Positions 24,002-35,227 of a DNA stretch of 64,000 nucleotides are shown piece after piece; position 1 is the first letter of the stretch, and the number at the start of each line of letters is the position of its first letter. The DNA is from Cepaea nemoralis (Eukaryota; Mollusca; Gastropoda; Stylommatophora; Helicidae). Made by a program: the position numbers and the translations under genes. Under the pieces are notes generated by a model, which did not search any database, was not told the DNA's origin, and saw only the letters and a program-made list of their open reading frames with translations. The stretch is from NCBI GenBank assembly GCA_014155875.1, contig JACEFZ010011691.1:608501-672500 (forward strand). Reading direction: 5' to 3'.

Positions 24002-24122
24002 CTTGATCCACACAGACTTCAGGTTGTTCTATCTTGACACTTGATGGTAAGTTACTGTCCATCTCCTCACAGACTTGTATCTCAGTGAGAATCTCTTTGG
24101 CAGAACTGTGAACACAGTCAGT
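24002..24122 (-). CDS. Candidate internal exon (121 bp), gene unknown
   Basis: On the minus strand a pyrimidine-containing acceptor, AAATCCTTTCAG, precedes 121 bp that are open in one frame and end at CAAG|GTAAGA, a strong donor. The encoded 40 residues begin TDCVHSSAKEIL and end near SSVKIEQPEVCVDQ. The acidic VKIEQ stretch fits a sumoylation-type motif and is common in linker regions of nuclear or zinc-finger proteins, but that is only suggestive. No partner exon was confirmed. A further minus-strand open stretch at 24168-24422 (84 codons, VKYLRVDVEVRG) could belong to the same gene, but its splice sites are weak. This is the only candidate for a host gene in the window. Confidence 0.35.
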
Positions 24123-24600
24123 CTGAAAGGATTTGTAAGTTTCCTTTTTAGGCACAAATCATCATCATCATGTCTTCTGCAAACTGGCGTAAGCATTCAT
24201 GTCTCCCCACTGGTGTTCTGGATCAACTCTACATCTAATACTAAAAGTGGCTGTCCTAAGACAGTCAATATCGTTCTCTGACTCCAATGTGTGGAAATGT
24301 ATGAATTCTTGAGAAGATATGTGCTGGTGTCCCCTTACTTCTACATCCACTCTGAGGTATTTAACCGTTGCCTTTGACAGCCATATCTGACTGTCAGGGC
24401 AAGTGTGTACCCTGATCTGCACAGCTGCAGAGTTGTTGACCTACCCCTGTGGATACCCAGTACCCTGAGCTGTGCATGCCACACCGTGATGTGTTCTCTA
24501 TCATCAAGAGGGGGTGCAGTTAGGATTTTCCCTTTCTAGAGTTATGAGACATGAGCAAACGCAGCTGCATGAGAATCGGTATCGGTTCTCACCACACCCG
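24123..24600. other. Unique sequence, possible intron or upstream exon
   Basis: Non-repetitive. The minus-strand ORF 24168-24422 has ordinary amino-acid composition and may be exonic, but I could not place acceptor and donor sites confidently. Nothing else was recognised. Confidence 0.25.
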
Positions 24601-24607
24601 TTACTTA

Positions 24608-24735
24608 CGGGATATGTGAGCTGGCCGCTCAGAAAGCAATGGCAAACTACTGAGCGTAATCTTACCAAGAAATCAACAACAGCGGTAAAATGCTGGTGTT
24701 GATAGTGATGTCCTGTAATAGGATATGCGGGGGGA
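24608..24735 (+). repeat. Conserved about 125-bp dispersed repeat, copy 1
   Basis: GATATGTGAGC.GGCCGCTCAG, AAAGCAATGGCAAACTACTG, AGCGTAATCTT.CCAAGAAAT and GATGTCCTGTAA..GGATATG are shared with 35995-36115 on the same strand with few differences. It may be a SINE core or MITE. The minus strand reads DFLVRLRSVVCHCFLSGQL here and DFLARLRSVVCHCFLSGRL there, but the reading is short and its coding nature is unproven. Confidence 0.75.
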
Positions 24736-25176
24736 AAAAGAGTTATGAGGCCATGATAACATTTCCCCAAGCTTTCCAGTACGTTTAGAGTTTCAACAAA
24801 ATTAAACTGTTTAAATGAATTTGATATTCTGATGGCTAAACATGATATTTGAGACACAATGTCTTATAGTTACTTCAAGACATGATTTATGAGACACAAT
24901 GTTTTATATTTACTTCAAGACATGATTTATGATATATGATTCCTCATGGACACTCTAAGAATGTAAGTTAGCAGTCTATTGGTGTATCATGACAAATATA
25001 ATATTATAATAAAAGACAGTTTGGTCATAGATTCGCAGTATTTGTATTACATGTTTCGCAAACATTAAAGTTGGTGATTCAGAAGTCAGAGTGATAATTA
25101 TAATGGCAGCCATTCTTTGTTATATTGTTCTTAAAATTTTTTTTATTTTTGCGCTCGCTTGCTTTGAACTAAAAAA
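24736..25176. other. AT-rich sequence with a short tandem duplication
   Basis: ACATGAT.TTTGAGACACAAT and a TTACTTCAAG context repeat two to three times around 24838-24925 (period about 43 bp). No gene or known element was recognised in the rest. Confidence 0.4.
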
Positions 25177-26350
25177 TAAGGAGTGTGGTCATTGTGGGGT
25201 AAAAATAAGAACTTGTGGTCACTGAGAGAGAAAAATAAGAAATCATGGTCACTCAGAGAGAAAAATGCGAACTTGGGGTCACTGTGAGAGAAGAATAAGG
25301 AGACTTGTGGTCACTGTGAGTGAAGAATAAGGAGACTTGTGGTCACTGTGAGAGAAGAATAAGGAGACTTGTGGTCAATGTGAGAGAAGAATAAGGAGAC
25401 TTGTGGTCAATATGAGAGAAGAATAAGGAGACTTGTGGTCACTGTGAGAGAAGAATAAGGAGACTTGTGGTCACTGAGAGAAGAATAAGGAGACTTGTGG
25501 TCACTGTGAAAGAAAAATAAGGAGAACTTGGGGTCACTGTGAGAGAAGAATAAGGAGACTTGTGGTCACTGAGAGAAGAATAAGGAGACTTGTGGTCACT
25601 GTGAGAGAAGAATAAGGAGACTTGTGGTCACTGTGAGAGAAGAATAAGGAGACTTGTGGTCACTGTGAGAGAAGAATAAGGAGACTTGTGGTCACTGAGA
25701 GAAGAATAAGGAGACTTGTGGTCACTGAGAGAAGAATAAGGAGACTTGTGGTCACTGAGAGAAGAATAAGGAGACTTGTGGTCACTGAGCGAAGAATAAG
25801 GAGACTTGTGGTCACTGTGAAAGAAAAATAAGGAGAACTTGGGGTCACTGTGAGAGAAGAATAAAGAGACTTGTGGTCACTGTGAGAGAAGAATAAGGAG
25901 ACTAGTGGTCACTGTGAGAGAAGAATAAGGAGACTTGTGGTCACTGTGAGTGAAGAATAAGGAGACTTGTGGTCACTGTGAGAGAAGAATAAGGAGACTT
26001 GTGGTCAATATGAGAGAAGAATAAGGAGACTTGTGGTCACTGTGAGAGAAGAATAAGGAGACTTGTGGTCACTGTGAGAGAAGAATAAGGAGACTTGTGG
26101 TCACTGTGAGAGAAGAATAAGGAGACTTGTGGTCACTGTGAGAGAAGAATAAGGAGACTTGTGGTCACTGTGAGAGAAGAATAAGGAGACTTGTGGTCAC
26201 TGTGAGAGAAAAATAAGGAGACTGGTGGTCACTGTGAGAGAAGAATAAGGAGACTTGTGGTCACTGTGAGAGAAGAATAAGGAGACTGGTGGTCACTGTG
26301 AGAGAAGAATAAGGAGACTTGTGGTCACTGTGAGAGAGAACTGAGGGTCA
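25177..26350. repeat. 32-bp minisatellite, about 35 copies
   Basis: Unit AAGAATAAGGAGACTTGTGG followed by TCACTGTGAGAG. A 30-bp variant lacking TG (TCACTGAGAG) recurs, especially at 25690-25800. The first units (25180-25290) are diverged (AAAAATAAGAAATCATGG). No coding potential. Confidence 0.97.
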
Positions 26351-26700
26351 CTGAGAGTAAAACATTAACCTGTCACAGTTCCCTGTAAACTGTGATTTGA
26401 TGTGAGCAAACATGCTAGTTTGTGAACCACCAGCATGAAAGTTGTAACCAAGTCCACACCTGACTATTGCCTAAATGTGGTTGCTGTATTATTTGCTTGT
26501 GCACAAAACCAGAAATATATGGAGTACGAGCATAAGCTAAAGCTGTTAGTGCCAGCACACACTAGCACATTTATGAAGGGACATCACTCATGGATATACC
26601 AGAATGGTGATACCTTTAGTGAAATGAGAGCATCTTCACATATATTTCATTAACAAACAGTACACTGTGTATCGTGCTAGAGACAGGTATTTTGCTTTCA
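26351..26700. other. Unique spacer between two minisatellites
   Basis: A 72-codon plus-strand ORF (26435-26653) is present but has no recognisable motif. Nothing else seen. Confidence 0.3.
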
Positions 26701-28773
26701 AATGAAAAGGTACTAACAGCAGTATTCTTCAGTTAGTGTTAGATGTACTACAGCTACTGTAGCAATATCCTACAGTTAGTGTCAGATGTACTAACAGCAA
26801 TATCCTACAGTTAGTGTTAGATGTACTAACAGCAATATCCTACAGTTAGTGTTAGATGTACTAACAGCAGTATCCTTCAGTTAGTGTCAGACGTACTAAC
26901 AGCAGTATCCTACAGTTAGTGTCAGATGTACTAACAGCAATATCCTACAGTTAGTGTTAGATGTACTAACAGCAATATCCTACAGTTAGTGTTAGATGTA
27001 CTAACAGCAATATCCTACAGTTAGTGTTAGATGTACTAACAGCACTATCCTACAGTTAGTGTTAGATGTACTAACAGGCAGTATCCTTCAGTTAGTGTCA
27101 GATGTACTAACAGCAGTATCCTACAGTTAGTGTCAGATGTACTAACAGCAATATCCTACAGTTAGTGTTAGATGTACTAACAGCAATATCCTACAGTTAG
27201 TGTTAGATGTACTAACAGCAATATCCTACAGTTAGTGTTAGATGTACTAACAGCAATATCCTACAGTTAGTGTTAGATGTACTAACAGCAGTATCCTTCA
27301 GTTAGTGTCAGATGTACTAACAGCAGTATCCTACAGTTAGTGTCAGATGTACTAACAGCAATATCCTACAGTTAGTGTTAGATGTACTAACAGCAATATC
27401 CTACAGTTAGTGTTAGATGTACTAACAGCAATATCCTACAGTTAGTGTTCGATGTACTAACAGCAGTATCCTTCAGTTAGTGTCAGACGTACTAACAGCA
27501 GTATCCTTCAGTTAGTGTCAGACGTACTAAAAGCAGTATCCTTCAGTTAGTGTCAGATGTACTAACAGCAGTATCCTTCAGTTAGTGTTAGATGCACTAA
27601 CAGCAGTATCCTTCAGTTAAGTGTCAGATGTACTAACAGCAGTATCCTTCAGTTAGTGTTAGATGCACTAACAGCAATATCCTACAGTTAGTGTTAGATG
27701 TACTAACAGCAGTATCCTTCAGTTAGTGTTAGATGTACTAACAGCAGTATCCTTCAGTTAGTGTCAGACGTACTAACAGCAGTATCCTTCAGTTAGTGTC
27801 AGACGTACTAACAGCAGTATCCTTCAGTTAGTGTCAGATGTACTAACAGCAGTATCCTTCAGTTAGTGTTAGATGCACTAACAGCAGTATCCTACAGTTA
27901 GTGTTAGACGTACTAACAGCAGTATCCTTCAGTTAGTGTTAGATGCATTAACAGCAATATCCTACAGTTAGTGTTAGATGTACTAACAGCAGTATCCTAC
28001 AGTTAGTGTTAGATGTACTAACAGCAGTATCCTACAGTTAGTGTTAGATGTACTAACAGCAGTATCCTTAAGTTAGTGTTAGACGTACTAACAGCAGTAT
28101 CCTTCAGTTAGTGTTAGATGTACTAACAGCAATATCCTACAGTTAGTGTTAGATGCACTAACAGCAGTATCCTACAGTTAGTGTTAGATGTACTAACAGC
28201 AATATCTACAGTTAGTGTAGATGTACTAACAGCAGTATCCTACAGTTAGTGTTAGATGTACTAACAGCAGTATCCTACAGTTAGTGTTAGACATACTAAC
28301 AGCAGTATCCTTAAGTTAGTGTTAGACATACTAACAGCAGTATCCTTCAGTTAGTGTTAGATGCACTAACAGCAGTATCCTAAAGTTAGTGTTAGATGCA
28401 CAAACAGCAGTATCGGCACAGCCAGACGCGAGAGGTACATCGGGAAAACAAAGCGCCTCGTCAACCAACACAGAACTGGCACTATTAGCCACCGGACGCT
28501 GATGCATATGCTGGGGGGAGGATCTGAGCACCTATGGACATGTCTGGAGTGCAACGAAGATACCCCAACTGATAACTGATAACTGGAACAGCAGTATCCT
28601 ACAGTTAGTGTTAGATGCACTAACAGCAGTACCCTACAGTTAGTGTTTGATGTACTAACAGCAGTATCCTTCAGTTAGTGTTTGGTGTACTAACAGCAAT
28701 ATCCTACAGTTAATGTTAGATGTACTAAAAGCAGTATCCTACAGTTAGTGTTAGAAGTACTAACAGCAATATC
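26700..28773. repeat. 35-bp minisatellite, block 1, about 55 copies
   Basis: Unit TACTAACAGCAGTATCCTTC followed by AGTTAGTGTCAGATG. Two main variants alternate: CAATATCCTACAG...GTTAGATG and CAGTATCCTTCAG...GTCAGACG. The second variant recurs every six units in 26.87-27.29 kb (about 210 bp), giving a small higher-order period. The block is interrupted at about 28413-28588 by a LINE tail and ends at 28773. Confidence 0.97.
28413..28588 (+). mobile_element. LINE C-terminal fragment with (AACTGAT)n tail in minisatellite
   Basis: A plus-strand reading gives RRERYIGKTKRLVNQHRTGT and then EHLWTCLECNED, followed by stops and two to three AACTGAT repeats. The LW.C.EC.(E/D)D ending matches the end of the RNase H-bearing LINE at 42900-42930 (RLWECPECCDD). 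AACAGCAGTAT lies on both sides, which fits a target-site duplication but is also part of the 35-bp unit. This is a very short 5'-truncated insertion. Confidence 0.7.
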
Positions 28774-29754
28774 TGCTAAGCTGCTGATCCATCTTATAAG
28801 TTAAAGATAATCTACAGCAAGCATTTTAAAATTAGCTCGTAGAAAACTGCAACACCAACAAAGAGCTAACTTGATAATGTGAATAAGGACGATGTGGCTC
28901 CCGTAAATATTTACACCGTTTTATTTGGTGTCAACAGACTAACAATATAATATAGTGTCACTATAGATCGAGATATCGTCTACCTAACGTGTGCAGAGTT
29001 CAATACGTTCATACCTGCATGATTATTTACCTTGCCACCTAGCCTATTTCTATTCCACCATCCTGTGCTCCTGGCCGTTACATTTTCTTGATAGATTCAT
29101 TTAGTTCCATAGTTGTTTTCCAACAATTGCCTCCAGTTATTATCCACTTAAAGCTCAAATACATTTGCTTGCATCCATATATCCAACTTGGTTCCACAAT
29201 TGAAAAAACACATGTCACCTTGACGAAGCTAACACAGCGTATATCCTCTTTGTTGTTCTGTGACGTCTCCTGTTGCTTAGTTTTGTTCGTTCACTATCCC
29301 TTTTAGTGCATCATCCTTAGGTAAAATCCTCTTATCCTTGTTTTGGCGTGTTTGGTATCTGGCATTATGCCCCCCCCCCTCAAAACAATGATGAAATCAT
29401 TGATATCTATATAGATATATATATATATACAGTCTATAATTACTAAACAATGCCTTCTAGCATCACTAACAACACAAGTAATAACAATGGCTGAGTAGAA
29501 TATTATGGCTACCGTTACTAACCCTCAAAAAGGAAAAGAAAATGGGATGAATGAGAATGGTGCATCTTGGTGTATTCTGGAGAGTGTAGATATTCATTCT
29601 GTGCACACCTTGTGGATATATCTGATGCGGCATTCAATATATTTCTATTTACTTTCCTTGTGGATCGTGGTGGGAGCATTGTTGAAACACCTGGCCAGCG
29701 AAGAGTCCCCACTTTGCTAAGCTGCTGATCCATCTTATAAGTTATAGATAATCT
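28774..29754. other. Unique segment between 40-bp direct repeats, splitting the 35-bp array
   Basis: TGCTAAGCTGCTGATCCATC and TTATAAGTTA.AGATAATCT occur at 28774-28813 and 29715-29754 with one mismatch and bracket about 900 bp of non-satellite sequence. That sequence includes an (AT)n run near 29405-29430. The 35-bp array stops at the first copy and resumes after the second. No LTR ends or transposase were recognised. Confidence 0.7.
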
Positions 29755-29764
29755 ATTTAATTTA

Positions 29765-30465
29765 GATGTACTAACAGCAATATCCTTCAGTTAGTGTCAG
29801 GCGTACTAACAGCAGTATCCTTCAGTTAGTGTCAGACGTACTAACAGCAGTATCCTTCAGTTAGTGTCAGACGTACTAACAGCAGTATCCTTCAGTTAGT
29901 GTTAGATGCACTAACAGCAGTATCCTACAGTTAGTGTTAGATGTACTAACAGCAATATCCTACAGTTAGTGTTAGATGTACTAACAGCAGTATCCTACAG
30001 TTAGTGTTAGATGTACTAACAGCAGTATCCTACAGTTAGTGTTAGACATACACTAACAGCAGTATCCTTCAGTTAGTGTCAGATGTACTAACAGCAGTAT
30101 CCTTCAGTTAGTGTCAGATGTACTAACAACAGTATCCTTCAGTTAGTGTTAGATGCACTAACAGCAGTATCCTTCAGTTAGATGTACTAACAGCAATATC
30201 CTACAGTTAGTGTTAGATGTACTAACAGCAATATCCTACAGTTAGTGTTAGATGTACTAACAGCAGTATCCTACAGTTAGTGTTAGACATACTAACAGCA
30301 GTATCCTAAAGTTAGTGTTAAGATGCAGTAACAGCAGTATCCTTCAGTTAGTGTTAGACTTACTATCAGCAGTATCCTATAGTTAGTGTTAGATGCATTA
30401 ACAGCAGTACCCTACAGTTAGTGTTTGATGTACTAACAGCAGTATCCTACTGTTAGTGTTAGATG
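29765..30465. repeat. 35-bp minisatellite, block 2, about 20 copies
   Basis: Same unit as 26700-28773, resuming after the unique segment. Copies near the end are diverged (TACTATCAGCAGTATCC, GATGCAGTAAC). Confidence 0.95.
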
Positions 30466-30675
30466 TAATTTGGTAAAGATCCAACATTGTACAGTAGACA
30501 CTTTGATCCGATGTTGCGACCCGGTGTTTGCAGTCATGATCATGTGACCCAGCAACCATTTTGTCATGCTCCCCAAAATTCAGACAGGCGTGGAAAGTGG
30601 TTCATATTTCTCAAATTCTTGAAAAACGCAGGATTTTGATTACATAAAAAATGCTAAATGACAGACCACATTTTC
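30466..30675. other. Unique spacer, nothing recognised
   Basis: Non-repetitive sequence between the 35-bp array and a LINE 3' fragment. No motif seen. Confidence 0.4.
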
Positions 30676-31299
30676 AGGGAACTAGCAAATGTGTGGTGAC
30701 AGCTTGTCATCATCATGCGCCATGCTGATAAATGTGGACTGTCTTTTTTCACCATCTTGCATGATCTCCAGATTCGTGGATAAGCTCTGTGTTCTCCAAC
30801 ATGCCATGTGGCCAAACCATCCAGATATTTACTTCTCTGCATTCCCCTTATTTTTTTCCCCCTCAATCTTGCCAGTTGTCACCAAATTCTCTGGTGTATT
30901 TCTTCTCATAGTGTGTCTAAAGAATTTTGATTGTCTACGTCTAATTTCTATAATCAGTTTATGGTGTTCAGTTGCTTCTTGTAAGACATGTCTGTCCATG
31001 GTATTCTTTGCATATTTCACAGAAACCACATTTCCACTGCCATTAAATGTTTTACAACATGTCTGCTCATTATCCCGCTTTCAGATCCATATACAAGTAC
31101 AAGTTCTATGAAATACTTCAACACTCTTTTTCTCAACACAATTGACATACTTTTATTGGTCAGTATGTTTTTATCTTGCAAAAGACTATCTTTGACATGG
31201 CGATTTTGTTATAATCTCTTCAAGTCACCTCCCATCAGATGTTATGACTGTCCCGAGATATCTGTACCAATTCTCTTGTTTAAGAATACTCCCATTTAA
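30676..31299 (-). pseudogene. LINE C-terminal fragment, minus strand
   Basis: Downward from 31299 the frames give LLQDKNILTN, a KRVLKYFIELVLVYGSES stretch, VEMWFL..MQRIPWTDMS and HKLIIEIRRRQSKFFRH with MRRNTPENLVTTGKIEG (31029-30829), ending with LDGLATWH near 30790. This is the post-RT region of an APE-type LINE (the R-R-x-L-x-F-x-G-H block), in several frames with stops. No RT core is present. It is a different family from the 32-34.9 kb element. Confidence 0.75.
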
Positions 31300-31589
31300 A
31301 ATGAGACTTTGTATGTAATATTATTAATACTGTGGTATTTAAAATACTATTTCTTTCTTCTTAATGATGACCATAATCTGTATTCTTACAAATAGAATGC
31401 CACTATAATGAAAAATAATTATACAAATAAGCAAAAATGTGATAGCAAAAAAAAAAAAAACGATGCTAAAAAGGGATTCAATAAATCATTCAATCTTTTC
31501 TTTCTCTCTTATTGCTCAATGTTTTAGCAGGTTCATTGTGTTCCGCAAACCGAAAAGCACCTGCTCAGAAGGATCCATTGGGTCCCCAA

Positions 31590-32070
31590 AATACAGCTAT
31601 GAAACAACCCTGCATGCTTCCGACATCATTCTTTTATTCAAATATCATGTGAAAATAACACACGCCAACTTACTTTCTGCAGAATAGGTCAGTCTAACAT
31701 TCCATGCATACCGATTGGTTGAAATTATTGTGACTTTGAAATAAATTAAATTATTTGGTACACTGTAAGTAATTTTATTTTCTAGAGCTTGTTAAAATTA
31801 ATCTGCACTTATTGTTAGATGAATTTTCACATTATGCATCCATTTTTACATATATTTGGAGAGTTTCATAGCCAACCATCTTCCATGAGTGGTAGAAAAA
31901 AATATTTCTGGGGATATGTTTTTTCATCTTTGTGAACGGAAATCTAAAATGGAGTTGCCACGGATATCGATCGGACTAGGCCGTATGTACTTTTTACGTT
32001 CAAAGCGTGCAATTTGAACTACTAAAGTTAAAGAGAATATAAGTTTAAAGATTACTATAGTACAATTTAT
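31590..32070. repeat. Partial third copy of the AT-rich composite element
   Basis: CGACATCATTC and GTGA.AATAACACACG.CA match 36295-36345. ACTACTAAAGTTAAA.AGAA, A.AAGTTTAAAGATTA and a TCGAT..G.CTA context match 36835-36915. Order and strand are conserved but the copy is diverged. Sequence from 31300 to 31590 is AT-rich with no recognised element. Confidence 0.5.
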
Positions 32071-32087
32071 TATTTATTATTTTAGAA

Positions 32088-34900
32088 TTAACTGTCACAT
32101 ACATTGAGTATTCTTCTCAGGAACCTCATTTCTGTTGTTGTGATTTTTCTTTTCTCTTTTTCTGTCATTGTCCAGGTTTGGCATTGGTAGCATGGAGTTG
32201 GTAGGAAGATTGTGTTGTAAAGTGCTTTCTTAGTAGTTACTGATACATGTTTGTTCTTTAGTACTGGTGCTATTTGTCCAATAAGTTGATTTGCCTTATT
32301 GCACCTATTTTCGATCTCGTCTTCTGATCTGCCATTTGATGATATCACACTTCCTAGGTACTTGAAAATCTTCACTTGTTTCAAGGGATGATTTCGTTTA
32401 GACTATTCATGTGGTCTTGTAATTCAGCTTCTGATTTTGCTATTAGTGCTTGGTCGTCTGCAAACAGGAGTTCTCTAATGGTTAGATTTGCAGATGGTTC
32501 TTCTTCTGTGTTCTCGTCATGCGGTATTCTTGATGTCTCTGCTTGGCTGGTTTCTTTACATATGTTGTCTGTATATGTTATGAACAAGAGAGGGGACAGG
32601 ACACAACCTTGTCGTACTCCAGATCTTATGGTGAAGGGTTCTGAGTGTCCTCCAGTTGCTCTCACTATGCATTCACTGTTGTTGTATAAACTTCTACATA
32701 GGTTTGTTAGATGTGTACTCACTCCATATTGTTTAAGGATTTCCCACAACTTGTTTCTATCTACTCTATCGAATGCCTTTTTTTGGTCGACAAAGGCTAA
32801 GTAGAGTGTTTCATTGAATTCGATTGATTTTTCTATAAGTTGTCTAAGAGCATAAATTGCATCTGTGCATCCTTTGTTTTTTTTTTAAATCCAAGTTGTG
32901 TTTCGCTTAGCTGGGGTTCTAAAGTAGTTCGTAATCTTTTTTCAAGAATTTTGCAAAATATTTTCCCAGTATGACTCAACGTGAAATGCCTCTGTATTGT
33001 GTGCAGTCTCTTTTGCTGCCTTTGTTTTTCCAAATTGGGATAATTATGGCATTTCCCCAATCTTGTGGTGTCTGTTGTTCTACCCAAACATGACTGAATA
33101 GTCTATGTAGCCAAGCTGTTCCTACTTCTCTTGCTGCTTTAATTAGTTCATTTGGTATTTCATCCTGTCCTGGTGATTTGTTCAATGGGGCTAATCTGAT
33201 GGCTTCTATAATTTCTTCTTTTAGTATGTCTGGTTCTAGTTCTTCGATGACATCTGTGTAGGTCTCTTGAATTCCTGTGACATCTGATGGGATGTTGAGA
33301 AGTTGTTTGAAATACTGCTTCCATCTTATTAGGATTTGTTTTTGTTCATTTATTGGTTCTCCATTTTCGCTGTTAATTATTTCAGTTAGATCAAAGGGTT
33401 CTCCTCTGGTTCGCATTGCACCTATCTTTTTGTAGAAGTTTCTAGTTGCCTCCTTGTAGTTTTTATTTAGGGTTTCTCCATAATCTTCCCAGTCTTTTTG
33501 TTTTTCCCTCTTTACTATTCTACTCACATGTCTTCTCACTATTTTATATTCTATGCAATCATATTCCAGTCTTCAATCACTTTTTATATTTTTCCTTTTT
33601 GTCTTTTACCGCTTTCTTTACTTCTGCGTTCCACCAACTTGTTATTTTCTTTATCCGTGTTTTGCGTTTTTTCGTGGCTCCACATATTATTTTTGCAGTA
33701 TTTAAAATGCTTGATTTGAACATCTCCCATTCTTCTTCCACTGTTTTTCTCTCTATAGGTAATTTTTCAAAGAGTTCAGTTAGTTCTGTCTCATAATTTT
33801 CCCTTACTGCCTCGTCTTTAAGGTTTTTAAGTTTACTGATTCACATGGCATGTATTTTCCTGTTCTTTGTTTTCTTCTTCTGATTGTTCTTATTGTGGCA
33901 ACGACTGCTTTATGATCTGTGTTTATATTGAAATTGGGCACTGCCCTTGCATCTAATATATTTCTCTTTCTGTTATTTCTTGTTAATATAAAATCAATTT
34001 GGCTTTTAGTATCTTGATCGTTCCATTTATATCATGTGTATACTTGTGAATCTTTATGTTTATAGAATGTGTTTGTTATATAGAGGTCGTATTGGCTGCA
34101 AAGCTCTAATAGTCTATTTCCGTTATCATTCCTTTCATTTTGCTGATCTCCAAATGCTCCCAGATGTTTTTCTATGCCCACTCTGTTATGTCCTAGTCTT
34201 GCATTGAAGTCTCCCATAACTATGATGATGTCCTGCTTATCTATTTCATTTAGCACGTCATGTATGTCTTCGTAGAAGTCCTCGCATTCTTGCTCATTAT
34301 TGTTTGCAATACATGGTGCGTATATTTGTACATATGTTGTAATTGTTTGTTCTTTTATTCTCACTGTTATGATTCTTTCTGATATATATTTTATTTCCAG
34401 TATTCCTCTTGCTAGCCGTGGTTCGATGACTATTCCCACACCGTGTCTTGCCCTTTCTTGCTGTTCTACTCCAGAGTAAACAAACGTGTAACTGCGGTGG
34501 AGCTCCTTGCATCCTTTCCCCTTTGTTCTGGTGTCCGCTATTCCCATCAGTCCAATTTTCCTCTCTTCCATTGTTTCTATAAGCTCCTTCTTCTTTACTA
34601 TTGAAACCACAGACGTTGATTGTGCCTATTTTTTGAGTCGCTGATCTATCTCTTAGTCCATTAACATTGCCGGGTCGATATCCGTTTGGGTCAGTCCGTT
34701 TATACTTCTTAGTTTTTCTACGAGCAGTATGAAGATTCCCTGCCAAATTGCTAGGCCAATCACAGATTTAGGACACTAATCTGACCACAGAGTCCATCCC
34801 CTATGGCAAGCCATAGCCCCATTAGCCCATGACCTCGCGGTCATGGTTGCCCGGTCTGCACCACGTGGAGGGTGGGGGTTGACTTGTGTAGTCTGCGGGT
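32088..34900 (-). mobile_element. Near-complete RTE-like LINE, decayed (EN + RT)
   Basis: Read on the minus strand. The 5' leader is about 34900-34750. The APE endonuclease spans about 34670-34032 (GIADTRTKGKG, GIVIEPRLARG, VMGDFNARLGH, DLYITNTFYKHKD). The linker and RT span 33539-32976 (KSPGQDEIPNELI, IIPIWKNKGSK, TQYRGIS). The middle RT lies at 33087-32833 (GKIFCKILEKRL, ETQLGFKK). Motifs B to D lie at 32749-32381 (RSGVRQGCVLSPLLF, IRELLFADDQALI). The post-RT part lies at 32384-32088 (KIFKYLGSVIS, KALYNTIFLPT, MRFLRRILN). It has no RNase H. Several frame breaks (near 32380, 32870, 33000 and 33800) make it inactive. The usual GHv.RM ending is missing, so the 3' end is lost. Confidence 0.88.
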
Positions 34901-35227
34901 CATCGGCGGGCTACTAATTTTTGCTCTTCACCCATCCTGGGAGAGGCTAGCCGATCCTAACACTGCTGGCTGCAGGGCCAGGCGCATTCCACACCTTGCA
35001 GACATGTATTTTTGCATCTCTGATTATTGTTCGTCAATGGTAGTGGCTGTGGAAGACATTTTGTTGGAGACACTCCGATTCTGGGACACAAAGGAGAGCT
35101 GCGCAGAGAGCAGACCCTGATAATTTTTTTTCGAAGTGAGTATTCATAAAAATGTGTGAATACGAGACATTATTCACATAAAAATACCGCTTGACTACAT
35201 TATTAATGTTTTTCGAACTCTCATTGT
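34901..35227. other. Spacer with no recognised gene
   Basis: Begins in sequence adjoining the LINE leader and grades into AT-rich sequence with ATTATTCACA motifs that recur near 35690-35790. No gene seen. Confidence 0.35.

Noticed and set aside
26435..26653. 72-codon plus-strand ORF as a small gene
   Set aside because: No motif, no second copy, no splice or regulatory context. Its length is compatible with chance.
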